51,374 bases of DNA from SIAF01 sp046152955 (GTDB lineage Bacteria; Planctomycetota; Planctomycetia; Planctomycetales; Planctomycetaceae): contig JBJXGA010000205.1 of the NCBI GenBank assembly GCA_046152955.1, positions 1 to 51,374 on the forward strand. Reading direction: 5' to 3'. Position 1 is the first letter of the stretch. Every line of letters begins with the position of its first letter. Made by a program: the position numbers and the translations under genes. This document shows, in pieces, positions 17,925-26,263 of the stretch. The notes under the pieces are model-generated. The model did not search any database and was not told where the DNA came from. It was given only the letters and a program-made list of their open reading frames with translations.

Positions 17925-18406
17925 TGTCGCCAGAGGCGTGAAGAACGAAACGATTCCTGCCATCCTTTCTTCAACCAGACTGCCTCATCGGACGGGAACG
18001 CGAAACTCCCTGGTAACCACCTCCTCGGAAGGTAACCAGAAGCGTGGGCCTTTATGGGGACGCCACGAAATCGGACATTCATGGGGCCGTGGGACTCGAC
18101 GGCCGCGAAATCGAGGGGGGTGCTGTTGATCACGATTCCAAAATGCAAATACATCCAAGTGCCACCTGCTTTGGGGGGCCGCCCGTCGTTTCTGCATGCT
18201 CGACGATCTCGGGAATTGGCTTATCCCAAGTTCCAATCGCCGAACTGCGCTGGATCGCGCGGCGCCAGCCCGACGATGGTCCGCTTGAAATTCCGAGACT
18301 CGCGCCCCGTGGCTGTACCGGCCCAACGGTAATGGCAAATATTGACATAAATGAATGGTTCGAGTATGACTCCTGAATCACACCGCGATTCGCCGGAGGA
18401 GCATTC
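17925..18406. other. 482-bp gene-free region upstream of the toxin-antitoxin pair
   Basis: Several overlapping short frames on both strands are open here, but none has a ribosome-binding site, domain or consistent codon bias. It may be the remnant of a decayed gene. The promoter and autoregulatory operator of the ParD/ParE-like pair should lie in its last 100 bp. Confidence 0.5.
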
Positions 18407-18655
18407 ATGAGCAGCACGTTGAACTTGTCATTGACCGATGAGCTGCGGGCCTTCATTGACGAAAATTCCGGCGACGGAACGATGTACGCCACCCCGAGCG
18501 AATTTGTTCGTGATCTGTTGCGGGAGAAGAAACAACGACTCGAAGCTGTCCGGATTCGCAATGCCATCCTCGATGGCTACCAGGATGCGATCCAAGGCCG
18601 GACGGTCGCATATCATGGTGATCTTCGTCAGTTGATGAAGAAGGCCGCCGAATGA
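18407..18655 (+). CDS. ParD-like antitoxin (ribbon-helix-helix type)
   Basis: 82-residue antitoxin of a type II toxin-antitoxin system. The N-terminus MSSTLNLSLTDELRAFID is a typical ribbon-helix-helix strand and first helix, and YATPSEFVRDLLREKKQR forms the second helix; the C-terminal half would wrap the toxin. Such proteins bind their own promoter and neutralise the partner toxin. GGAGGAG lies six bases before the ATG. The stop overlaps the next ATG (ATGA), the usual coupling of antitoxin before toxin. Confidence 0.85.
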   Translation: MSSTLNLSLTDELRAFIDENSGDGTMYATPSEFVRDLLREKKQRLEAVRIRNAILDGYQDAIQGRTVAYHGDLRQLMKKAAE

Positions 18656-19035
18656 GCCCGCGTCGACGGGCAAACAGCGTCGTACTGACGCAACGGGCGC
18701 TGACCGATCTCCGCGAGATCGAGCGGTACTCCGTCAATGAATGGGGCCGCAAGGCCGCCGAAAAATACATGAGCGCGTTTGCCGCAGCCCTGGACCGTCT
18801 CCAGGAGAGTCCGGAGATTCTCCGCCTTGAACTGGATTTTGCACCCGGTCTGTACTTTTATCGAGTCAATCGGCACATTCTGGTTTGCGACTTTCAGGAG
18901 GAATCCGTTCTCGTTTTGACGGTGATTCACTCCAGTATGGACCTTCCCGTTCGTCTCCAGGAGCTGGAACCACGGTTGGTTGCCGAAGTGAAGATTCTCC
19001 GGGCCAAGCTGCACGAAGATCCTTCGCACGACTGA
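18652..19035 (+). CDS. ParE/RelE-superfamily toxin
   Basis: 127-residue toxin of the ParE/RelE fold. LTQRALTDLREIERYSVNEWG matches the first helix of ParE-type toxins, followed by AAEKYMSAFAAALDRLQESP and the beta-strands GLYFYRVNRHILVCDF and VLVLTVIHSSMDLPVRL. ParE members inhibit gyrase and RelE members cut mRNA; the sequence alone does not decide, but the YSVNEWG...P spacing favours ParE. About 30 extra C-terminal residues go beyond the usual ParE length. It is coupled to the antitoxin by a 4-bp overlap. Confidence 0.85.
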   Translation: MSPRRRANSVVLTQRALTDLREIERYSVNEWGRKAAEKYMSAFAAALDRLQESPEILRLELDFAPGLYFYRVNRHILVCDFQEESVLVLTVIHSSMDLPVRLQELEPRLVAEVKILRAKLHEDPSHD

Positions 19036-19132
19036 GGTGAATGGATGAAGTGTGAAGGGATGAAGGGAACGGGTTCCAGCCACCTTTTCTTCGACAGGCG
19101 GGTTTTGCGCTCAGTGGCAGTCAGTGGTCCAC

Positions 19133-19277
19133 GCTGCGCTTGACCTTGCCGCAACTTGCGGGGGTGGGGACTGTCGGCAGCGTATTGCAGAGTTCTGAGA
19201 AATCCAGGAAGATTGCGCGTTTTCGACAAACCGCCCTTTGAGCCAAGCCGCCGCGCCTTGAGCTTCTCTGTCGCGCC
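19133..19277. repeat. Dispersed repeat, copy B (about 145 bp)
   Basis: Second copy of the element at 16536-16717, direct orientation, starting with the same 20 bases GCTGCGCTTGACCTTGCCGC and ending with GCCGCCGCGCCTTGAGC...TCGCGCC. It lacks part of the middle segment of copy A. It lies between the toxin gene and the His-rich lipoprotein gene. Confidence 0.75.
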
Positions 19278-19287
19278 ACGGCGTCTC

Positions 19288-19335
19288 GGTTCGGCCGCCA
19301 GATGGTTCGGCCGCCAGATGGTTCGGCCGCCAGAT
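19288..19335. repeat. Three perfect tandem copies of a 16-bp unit
   Basis: GGTTCGGCCGCCAGAT is repeated exactly at 19288-19303, 19304-19319 and 19320-19335. Each unit includes CGGCCG. The array directly follows repeat copy B and ends 80 bp before the lipoprotein start. Confidence 0.85.
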
Positions 19336-19415
19336 TGTCGGGAAACTGGCGATCGTCTATGATCCCCCTGACACAAACGGGGCCTTTCCCCAGCTTTTAC
19401 TCACGGAGGATTCTG

Positions 19416-20021
19416 ATGGCGGTTCAACGACGGGTGTTTGGTGGTTGCGGTCTGTTCCTGGCTGGCGCGGCATGGTTGTTGTCGGCCGGATGCGGCGAAC
19501 CCCCTGCGGCTCCTAAAAAAGGGGGAGGTACGACCGGGGGCTCCGCCAAGTCGGAACCAGCCGAGGAGCATCATCATCACAGTCATGGAGAAAAAGGGCC
19601 GCACGGCGGCGCCCTGGTGGCGATCGGCGACGACGCGGCGCACCTCGAGATCGTCCTGGATGCCGAAACCGGCAAGGTCACCGCCTATGTGTTGGATGGC
19701 GAGGCCAAATCTCCCCTGACGATCAAGGCGGCATCACTGGAGCTGACCTACTCCAAAGAGGCGGACCATGAACACGAGGAGGGAGATCATGACCATGACG
19801 ACGATGCCGACGAACTGGGTGAAACCGGGACGATCGTGCTGACGGCCGTCTCCCCCGCCGACGATGGCGCCTGCTCAGAATACGCCGGTGAATCGGAAGC
19901 GCTGCGGGGAGTCGACGAATTCGACGCCGTATTGTCCGCCATTACCATCGCTGGGCGCGAATACAAGAAGGTCGAGTTCAATTATCCCGAAGGAAACGAA
20001 CACGATCATCACCACCACTAA
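19416..20021 (+). CDS. His-rich metal-binding lipoprotein
   Basis: 201-residue predicted lipoprotein: lipobox LLSAGC gives cysteine acylation after a short signal peptide. The mature protein has three metal-chelating clusters: EEHHHHSHGEKGPHGG, DHEHEEGDHDHDDD and the C-terminal NEHDHHHH. Between them is a beta-type domain (VAIGDDAAHLEIVLD...YVLDG). Binding of Zn, Ni, Cu or Co at the cell envelope is inferred; no transporter is adjacent. GGAGGA lies five bases before the ATG, which also begins the signal peptide. It is convergent with the RmlD-like gene and shares a terminator hairpin with it. Confidence 0.8.
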   Translation: MAVQRRVFGGCGLFLAGAAWLLSAGCGEPPAAPKKGGGTTGGSAKSEPAEEHHHHSHGEKGPHGGALVAIGDDAAHLEIVLDAETGKVTAYVLDGEAKSPLTIKAASLELTYSKEADHEHEEGDHDHDDDADELGETGTIVLTAVSPADDGACSEYAGESEALRGVDEFDAVLSAITIAGREYKKVEFNYPEGNEHDHHHH

Positions 20022-20023
20022 TC

Positions 20024-20042
20024 GCGGCTGCGAATCAGCCGC
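20024..20042. terminator. Putative bidirectional terminator hairpin between convergent genes
   Basis: GCGGCTG-CGAAT-CAGCCGC is a perfect 7-bp stem with a 5-nt loop filling the gap between two convergent stop codons. No U-tract follows, so intrinsic termination would be weak. Confidence 0.5.
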
Positions 20043-20984
20043 TCAGGCGACCTGCTCGGCGAATTCCGCCGACAGGGCGCCGAACCGGTCGCGATAGCCG
20101 CTGGCATGCTGTTCATGCAGGCGGGTCAACCCGTCGCGGACCATCGGGAGCGCGACGTCGAGCGCTTTGCGGATGCGCCGGTTTTGCAGCGAAGTTTCTC
20201 CGGTTCCGAAGTCGCGCCGCTGTTCGAGCGGCGTTTCGACGGCGGAAAGGGCCGACATCGGCAGACCGAACTGATCCGCCAAGAGGCAGGCGAACCGGAA
20301 GGGGTTGATCCGCTCCCCTCCGCCGAGATGGTAGACGCCGCGGAGTTTTTGCTGATAGGCTCGATCGAGGACTTCAGCGAAATCGGTGGCCAGGATCGGA
20401 GTGGCGTGACGCATGCAGTCCAGCGTCAGCGTTTGCCCCTCTTCGACCGCTTGCAGGACGGATTCGACAAAACTCGGCGACTCGGCGTCGGGAGACCAGC
20501 CAAAGACGTTGGTCCGCACCAGGAGCGCATTGGGACAGGCGGCCAGGACTTCCTTTTCGATCATTTGCAGGATGCGGGCCGGAGAGCTTTGGCAGTAACA
20601 GTCTCCCCCTTCGCGATGGAACATCCAGGGACCGGTGAACACCGCGTCCGAGGAAACGACGGTCAGCTCCCCCCCCAGTTGGGCGACGGCGCTGGCCCAG
20701 GCTCCGGCCCCCTTGACGGCCTCGGGCCGCGGCAGTTCGGGCTCCGAAAGTCGCCAGGTGGATTGCGATCCCGGTCCACAATAGACGGTCCATTGCGGAC
20801 GCTCGGACGCGATCCAGGCGCGGGCCGAATCGCCCGACTGCGCGTCGAATTCCGCGGTTTCACACCCGACAATCGAGAGGGCCGGACCGCTGGACAATCC
20901 CACCACCTGGTAGCGCTGCGCCAACCAGGCCGCCAGATTGCCCCCCAGAACCGTATCGACTCCAACAATGAGCAACTTGTCCAC
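20043..20984 (-). CDS. RmlD-like NAD(P)-binding sugar-nucleotide reductase/epimerase homolog
   Basis: 313-residue Rossmann-fold protein of the dTDP-4-dehydrorhamnose reductase/NAD-dependent epimerase group. The N-terminus LLIVGVDTVLGGNLAAWL is the nucleotide-binding loop; VVSSDAVFTG (near 110) matches the RmlD STDYVFDG strand; RTNVFGW and GVYHLGGGERINPFRFA match the later strands. The active-site YxxxK expected after VVSSDAVFTG is not obvious: the segment reads CYCQSSPARILQMIEKEV, so catalysis is uncertain. The start is a GTG with GGAGG six bases upstream; the frame is open further upstream but that part is not protein-like. The substrate is unknown. Confidence 0.75.
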   Translation of the reverse strand: MDKLLIVGVDTVLGGNLAAWLAQRYQVVGLSSGPALSIVGCETAEFDAQSGDSARAWIASERPQWTVYCGPGSQSTWRLSEPELPRPEAVKGAGAWASAVAQLGGELTVVSSDAVFTGPWMFHREGGDCYCQSSPARILQMIEKEVLAACPNALLVRTNVFGWSPDAESPSFVESVLQAVEEGQTLTLDCMRHATPILATDFAEVLDRAYQQKLRGVYHLGGGERINPFRFACLLADQFGLPMSALSAVETPLEQRRDFGTGETSLQNRRIRKALDVALPMVRDGLTRLHEQHASGYRDRFGALSAEFAEQVA

Positions 20985-21393
20985 GCGAGGCCTCCGTGCT
21001 GTGGCGTGTCCGTACCAAAATTTCCATCCGAGACAGAGATCCAACTCTGCTCGCGGCGGGAGTATAGGGAGCCTCAGAATTCCAGCCAATGGCAGTTTTG
21101 CAAAAAAAAACGCGATCCGGGGTTTTCCTCCGAATCCGGAATTGACGATTTGAGCCGCTCGGCGTATTGTCCGCGCCCCTATTCCGAGGCCCTGGCCATC
21201 GGACAGGCTCCTCTCACAAATACCACCCTTTGCCCGACAGCCTGCTGGTCTCCCAGTCGGCCGCCGGGCGCGACTTTCGCCAGTCACTTTGCAACGGCTG
21301 GAGGCAATTCGTGGCGTATTGTCGTCGCGAGAAGATTGATGCCTGCCGCCGACCAATTGAGTTGATCCCCGACTTCTCGTAACCGACCCTGAG
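20985..21393. other. 409-bp divergent intergenic region
   Basis: No gene found; it separates the divergent RmlD-like and NodB-like genes. A run of nine A (near 21105) and an AT-richer stretch stand out. No promoter boxes or operator repeats could be assigned. Confidence 0.5.
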
Positions 21394-22662
21394 ATGGCTG
21401 ATCCGACGTCCCTACCTGACCTGCCGCTGATGCATGCTGGCGTGCCGCGCCCGTTCGTCGAGCTGCTGCGCGCCGCGGGGTTGCCGATCGCGGCCCTCCC
21501 CAGAATGACACTGCTGGCGGGAGGGAGCGGGCGGTTTGTACTGTTTGATTCCCGCGTTCCCTCCAGTGCCGCGCAGGCGCGACGCGCGTCCCGCCAGGGC
21601 TTGACCGCGCTGGATCTCAAGGAATTGTGCGACGGTTTGGAGGAGGTCGATCCCCGCGGCCCCGGACAATCGCTCCCGGCCGGCACGGCGCGGGAATTCG
21701 TCGCCCGGCTGAAGACGGCGCTGGAAAAGCGGGGCGGGGTCTGGCTGCGGCTGGCCGATTATCCGTTCCCCTATCAGAGTGCCTTTGGCGTGGCCATTGA
21801 GCATCTGTCGGAAGAACTCGACGACTTCTCGCAGATCGCCCAGACGCTGGCCGGACTGGGAACGCACTTCGTTTCCAGTCGATTACGGCCGGAACGGCTG
21901 GGGACGCTGGCTCAATCGGGGAACGTGGATTTGGGATGGCAGATCCGTGGGGACGATTGCCAGATGACCCGCCGGGGAACGCTGTCGCACTGGGCCACCC
22001 GGCTCCAGCGATTTCGGACGGCACGCCTCAATCCGCGCGGGATCGTCGTTGCGGAACCAGGGCTGGCGATCCCAGGCTGGGGTTCGCTCCTGCATCAGGG
22101 ATTGGAATACAGTTGTCACCTCGATCCAGAGTCCCCCTGTCGCACCGAGCATCCGGCAGGAGGTGGAATCGGAGCGGTCTGGGTTCATCTGGGGATGTCG
22201 CCGCTGCCGACGCGCGACGAGTCGGTCGAATGGATCGGCGAACATTACCAATCGGGAATCCCGCTGTTCGTGCTGGCTTCCACTGCCAGATTGGACCTGG
22301 TTCAGGAAGTGGTGCAACTCGCGGGGGACGCGGCGCGCTGTTCGCTCATGTGGCGCGCGACGCTGGGGGAATTTGTCGACTGGTGGAAACGGCGGGAGCA
22401 GGCGCGGCTGCAAGTCTGGCGGCGCCCGGAAGGGTACGAAATTCATGTCACCGGGCCGGTGGGGGGGCTTCCCTGGAGCATTGAAGTGTGGCGCGGTCCC
22501 CATTTGGCGACCGTCCCGCTGGCTCCGTCGGAGATGTTCCTCCCCGATGACGGCCTGGTGTATTTGCAAGGCCAATCCAAAAGTCCCGGCGGTTTCGTTG
22601 TGTCCGGCGCCGCGAAAGAGAACTGGCAACGGAGCCCGGCCGTTGGACTCCAGACCGTTTGA
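21394..22662 (+). CDS. Hypothetical protein, possibly a degenerate polysaccharide deacetylase (NodB) fold
   Basis: 422 residues without a signal peptide or membrane segment. The central part (about 120-330: RLADYPFPYQSAFGVAIEH, GTHFVSSRLRPERL, LGWQIRGDD) resembles the strand order of NodB-type deacetylase domains. However, the metal-binding Asp-Asp and HxxxH motifs are not seen, so it would be non-catalytic; this is a weak assignment. The C-terminus is beta-rich. A start at 21430 is also possible because the upstream ribosome-binding site is poor. It may be the first gene of a short run, followed 149 bp later by a small lipoprotein. Confidence 0.6.
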   Translation: MADPTSLPDLPLMHAGVPRPFVELLRAAGLPIAALPRMTLLAGGSGRFVLFDSRVPSSAAQARRASRQGLTALDLKELCDGLEEVDPRGPGQSLPAGTAREFVARLKTALEKRGGVWLRLADYPFPYQSAFGVAIEHLSEELDDFSQIAQTLAGLGTHFVSSRLRPERLGTLAQSGNVDLGWQIRGDDCQMTRRGTLSHWATRLQRFRTARLNPRGIVVAEPGLAIPGWGSLLHQGLEYSCHLDPESPCRTEHPAGGGIGAVWVHLGMSPLPTRDESVEWIGEHYQSGIPLFVLASTARLDLVQEVVQLAGDAARCSLMWRATLGEFVDWWKRREQARLQVWRRPEGYEIHVTGPVGGLPWSIEVWRGPHLATVPLAPSEMFLPDDGLVYLQGQSKSPGGFVVSGAAKENWQRSPAVGLQTV

Positions 22663-22811
22663 AGCACAAGGCACCATACCACTGGTCAATATCACTCAGT
22701 TTTCCCAACACGTTCGATGAATGATCGCCTGGAGCGGTCGTCCACAGTCCCGATTTCCGCCGCGCGTGGGTGTGCGCGGCCCTGATTCTGGCTTGAGAAA
22801 GGAATCTCCCC

Positions 22812-23081
22812 ATGAAACGTCGCTTGTTCATGCTGCTTGGCGCGGTATCGCTGTTTTCGACCGGTTGCTGCTGCGACTGGTGCAACTGGTGCAATCCGTG
22901 TCAAAGCGGATGCCAGCCGTGCGGGATGGGCTACAATCCTCCCCCGACCGGCGCCTATGCCGTTCCCGGGGCACCGGTCGTGGGAGCCGTGGCTCCTCCG
23001 GTGACGACGACCTACCTTCCCGGTCCCTACTACCCAGTGACGGCTGCGGCGCCGCCGCTGGAGTCGCTGAGCACGTATTGA
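22812..23081 (+). CDS. Small Cys-rich lipoprotein
   Basis: 89 residues. The signal peptide (MKRRLFMLLGAVSLFSTGC) ends in a lipobox, followed by a striking cysteine/tryptophan segment, CCCDWCNWCNPCQSGCQPCG: nine cysteines counting the lipidated one. The rest is Pro/Ala/Val/Tyr-rich and probably extended. It may be a small envelope protein that is disulfide-linked or metal-binding; the function is unknown. AAAGGA precedes the ATG by about eight bases. Confidence 0.7.
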   Translation: MKRRLFMLLGAVSLFSTGCCCDWCNWCNPCQSGCQPCGMGYNPPPTGAYAVPGAPVVGAVAPPVTTTYLPGPYYPVTAAAPPLESLSTY

Positions 23082-23305
23082 TCGCCGGGGCGGGGGACCG
23101 CCTGGCGAATCGCCGTATTGATCGCGGACGGGTCGGGCGGGTTGCTCGACCCTGCCACACGCTCCCACTACAATGGGTCCAGTGTCAGGTTCGCGCCGGG
23201 CGTCGTGCGCGCCATGTCGGGCCCCCTGGGGAGAGACTCGGTTTTTCTCCGGCGCGGCCCGCGGGCCTCCTGGAAATCCTCTCCAAAGCGTAGCCAAAGC
23301 GTTTC

Positions 23306-23902
23306 ATGCAGATCATTCATTATCCACACCCGGCGCTCCGCTGGAAATCCTCCCCCATCACTCGGATCACCGAGGAGCTCCGCGACATCGTGCGGCAGAT
23401 GTTCGAGTTGATGTACGCTTCCGAGGGGATCGGCCTGGCGGCCAATCAAGTCGGTTTGCCTTACCGAGTGTTCGTCCTGAATCTCACCGGGAAGCGCGAA
23501 GAGGCCGATCAGGAACACGTCTTCATCAATCCGGAGATCGTCGGTCGCAAAGGCTCGCAGGAGGGAGAAGAGGGGTGCCTGAGTCTTCCGAAATTGTATG
23601 GCCAGGTGCGGCGGGCGAATGAAGTCGTTGTCGAGGCGTTCGATCTGGAGGGGCGCGGGTTTGAATTGACGATCGACGACCTCGGCAGCCGCGCCATCCA
23701 ACACGAGTCCGACCATCTGGATGGGGTGTTGTTCGTCGACCGGCTGACGGAATCGGGGAAGCGGGAAGCGGCCAGCGCGCTGGCTGACTTCGAATCGGTT
23801 TACCGCCGACAGCAGGAATTGGGAGTCGTTCCCCCGGACGCCGAGATCGAATCGACGTTGCGCCGTCTGGCGGCCAGCCAGGAATCTGCGGGCGCCGCCT
23901 GA
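23306..23902 (+). CDS. def: Peptide deformylase
   Basis: Removes the formyl group from the N-terminal methionine of new proteins; cytoplasmic metalloenzyme (Fe/Zn). All three family motifs are present in 198 residues: GIGLAANQVG (41-50), EGCLSLP (89-95, metal ligand C91) and QHESDHLDG (132-140, ligands H133 and H137, catalytic E134). The C-terminal tail is about 20 residues longer than in E. coli. The start is the ATG at 23306, which gives the standard MQIIHYPHPALR N-terminus; the Shine-Dalgarno is weak. It is followed at once by fmt, the classical def-fmt pair. Confidence 0.96.
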   Translation: MQIIHYPHPALRWKSSPITRITEELRDIVRQMFELMYASEGIGLAANQVGLPYRVFVLNLTGKREEADQEHVFINPEIVGRKGSQEGEEGCLSLPKLYGQVRRANEVVVEAFDLEGRGFELTIDDLGSRAIQHESDHLDGVLFVDRLTESGKREAASALADFESVYRRQQELGVVPPDAEIESTLRRLAASQESAGAA

Positions 23903-23903
23903 C

Positions 23904-24893
23904 ATGCCAACCTTGCGACTGGTGATGATGGGAACGGGTGAATTCGCCCTTCCGACATTTGTCGGGCTGTGCAACACCGAACATCTCGTCGCCGCCCTGT
24001 ATACGCAACCGGACCGCACCGGGCCGGGCCGGCATCAGGGACACGCCAACCCGATGAGGCAACATGCCCTGGAGCGCGGCATCCCGGTGTTTCAACCGGT
24101 GCAGGTCAACGCTCCGGACGCCCTGAGTCAAATCCAGGAACTGCACCCGGATGTGCTCGTGGTTGCGGCCTATGGGCAAATCCTTTCGTCGGCACTGCTT
24201 GCCCTGCCGCGACTGGGGGCTATCAACGTTCACGCTTCGTTGCTCCCCAAATACCGCGGCGCCGCCCCCGTCGCCTACGCGATTCTGCACGGGGAATCGG
24301 AAACCGGCGTGAGCATCATCCAGATTTTGCCGCGGCTCGATGCGGGACCGATCCTGGCGACTGCTCAAACTCCGATCGGCGCGCTGGAAACCGCCGGAGA
24401 ACTGGAAGACCGTCTGGCGCAGCTTGCGGTCCCGCTGATTCCGCCGGTGCTCGCAGAGCTCGCCGCCGGCACGGCGCGACCCATTTCCCAATCCGATTCG
24501 ATGGCGACCCGCGCCCCCAAACTCACCAAGGAGATGGGAGCGATCGACTGGTCGCGATCCGCGGCGGAAATCGATTGCCAGGTGCGCGCCTTGCAGCCCT
24601 GGCCCAAGGCGTACACATGGGTCGAAACGCCGGGCAAGCCGCGCCATCGGATTGTCGTCCTGGAGGTTCGTCCCGCCCGCGCTTCCTCGGACTCCGTCCC
24701 TCCTCCCGGAACCGTCGTGTCCCTGGAGACGGAGGGGCTGGGAGTCCAAACCGGCTCCGGACCGGTCGAATTGGTCCGCGTGCAGCCGGATGGAAAGCGG
24801 GGGATGACCGGCGGCGACTACCTGCGCGGGAATCGCGTGCAACCAGGCCATCGCCTGCACGCCGCAGCCTCTTCCGATCCCGTCGCCCCATGA
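23904..24893 (+). CDS. fmt: Methionyl-tRNA formyltransferase
   Basis: Formylates Met-tRNA(fMet) with 10-formyl-tetrahydrofolate for initiation. 329 residues with the catalytic segment INVHASLLPKYRGAAPV (N108, H110), the catalytic LDAGPI Asp (D146) and a C-terminal OB-type domain (about 205-315, with WSRSAAEIDCQVRALQPWP). It begins two bases after the def stop, so the two are co-translated, and its stop overlaps the next gene by ATGA. Confidence 0.96.
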   Translation: MPTLRLVMMGTGEFALPTFVGLCNTEHLVAALYTQPDRTGPGRHQGHANPMRQHALERGIPVFQPVQVNAPDALSQIQELHPDVLVVAAYGQILSSALLALPRLGAINVHASLLPKYRGAAPVAYAILHGESETGVSIIQILPRLDAGPILATAQTPIGALETAGELEDRLAQLAVPLIPPVLAELAAGTARPISQSDSMATRAPKLTKEMGAIDWSRSAAEIDCQVRALQPWPKAYTWVETPGKPRHRIVVLEVRPARASSDSVPPPGTVVSLETEGLGVQTGSGPVELVRVQPDGKRGMTGGDYLRGNRVQPGHRLHAAASSDPVAP

Positions 24894-26236
24894 CCCCGAA
24901 TACGAACCCTCCCTCAGAGCCGGGCCTGCAAGCCAGCGGACCCGACGCAGCGTCCGCCAGTCGGCTCCTGTGGCGGCACCAGGCGGCGACCATCGCCGCC
25001 ATGTACCTGGGCTACGGGATGTTCATGGTCTTGCGGATGATTCCCACGGTCGCCGGCGCCGCGATCGTCAACGACCCGTCGCTGGGAATCGACCTGGAAG
25101 TCTGGGGAGAGATTCTGTCGATTGGAACCTGCGGCGCCGTGGCTGGAAAGTTCATCTGCGGATACGCAGCGGACAGGTTGGGGGGAAAGCGGACGTTCAC
25201 GCTCGGACTGCTGGGGGCATCTGTGTTCGTCGGTCTGTTCGGCATCGCGTCGTCGGAGTGGATGTTGCAGGTCACATTCTTCATGGCCCTCTTGGCCAAA
25301 TCGGCCGGCTGGCCCTCGATGGCACGGATCATCGTCAACTGGTTTCAACCCCGGCAATACGGCAGGGTGTGGGGCATTCTCTCGACCAGTTCGCGCGTCG
25401 GAACGATGGCGGCGACGTTTGTCCTGGGATCGCTTCTGGCGTGGTTGTCGTGGCGCGGCATGGTCTGGATCGCGGCGGGGCTGGGATTGCTGACGGCGAT
25501 CGCGTTTGGACTGTTGCTGAAGGAACGGCCCGGGACACTCCCCGCGACGGCGACCGATCCCGGATCGCCCGAGACCCCGGAGCCGACGGTCGCGCATCCG
25601 TTCGATGGCCTGCCTCTGAAGCAGGCACTTCCACGGATCCTGGGGAGCCTCCAGTTCTGCCTGATCGCCGCCAGCCTGATGGGGTTGGGCATCCTGTGGG
25701 ACTTCCTGTTGATCGTGCCGATGTATCTGCAGGATTCGCTGGAACTCTCGGTGGCGTCCGCCTCGCGCGCCGCGTCGGCCTTTCCTTTGGGAAGTCTGAT
25801 CTCCGTGCTGGTCGGCGGCTACGTGTTCGACAAGTTGAGCCGATTCGCTACCGCCTGGGTCATGGGGCTGCTGCTGGCGATCGCCACCGGCTGCCTGGCG
25901 GCGTTTTACCTGATGCCCCGGTGGGAACTGTCGCACGAAGCGCTGCTGTGGCTGTCGCTGGGGTTGCTGTTCGTCTTTGGGCTGTGCGTCTCTCCCTGCT
26001 ATTACATTCCGATGAGCGTGTTTTCGATCGAATTTGGGGGGCCGCACGCCGGTTTCCTGATCGCGCTGCTCGACGCCCTGAGTTTCATCGCCACCGCCGT
26101 GTTCTATTTCTTCGGCGGCGCGCTGGCCAAAGCGAGTTGGAGCCAATTCCTGATGGTGCTGGGAGCAATCAGCGTCTGGTCGCTGGTCACGACCTGGCTG
26201 TTCCTGCTCGGAGAATCCCGGCGGCAGCGGCAGTGA
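24890..26236 (+). CDS. MFS transporter
   Basis: 448-residue major facilitator with about 12 hydrophobic segments split by a cytoplasmic loop (about 215-240). It has the loop 2-3 motif AADRLGGKRT and NWFQPRQYGRVWGILSTSSRVG, which resembles organophosphate:phosphate antiporters (GlpT/UhpT group), but the substrate is not assignable. The ATG at 24890 overlaps the fmt stop (ATGA), so it is coupled to def-fmt; the open frame extends far upstream inside fmt only as an overlapping shadow. A functional link to formylation is not expected. Confidence 0.88.
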   Translation: MTPNTNPPSEPGLQASGPDAASASRLLWRHQAATIAAMYLGYGMFMVLRMIPTVAGAAIVNDPSLGIDLEVWGEILSIGTCGAVAGKFICGYAADRLGGKRTFTLGLLGASVFVGLFGIASSEWMLQVTFFMALLAKSAGWPSMARIIVNWFQPRQYGRVWGILSTSSRVGTMAATFVLGSLLAWLSWRGMVWIAAGLGLLTAIAFGLLLKERPGTLPATATDPGSPETPEPTVAHPFDGLPLKQALPRILGSLQFCLIAASLMGLGILWDFLLIVPMYLQDSLELSVASASRAASAFPLGSLISVLVGGYVFDKLSRFATAWVMGLLLAIATGCLAAFYLMPRWELSHEALLWLSLGLLFVFGLCVSPCYYIPMSVFSIEFGGPHAGFLIALLDALSFIATAVFYFFGGALAKASWSQFLMVLGAISVWSLVTTWLFLLGESRRQRQ

Positions 26237-26263
26237 GTCCGCGGTGCGCCCCGCCTCGTCGCA

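Noticed and set aside
18044..18376. A coding gene upstream of the toxin-antitoxin pair
   Set aside because: Overlapping frames are open on both strands, none with a ribosome-binding site or recognisable domain; treated as gene-free.
23969..24889. A 755-residue protein starting inside fmt and including the MFS transporter
   Set aside because: The part inside fmt is low-complexity Arg/Gly/Pro shadow sequence; the transporter begins at the ATGA overlap at 24890.
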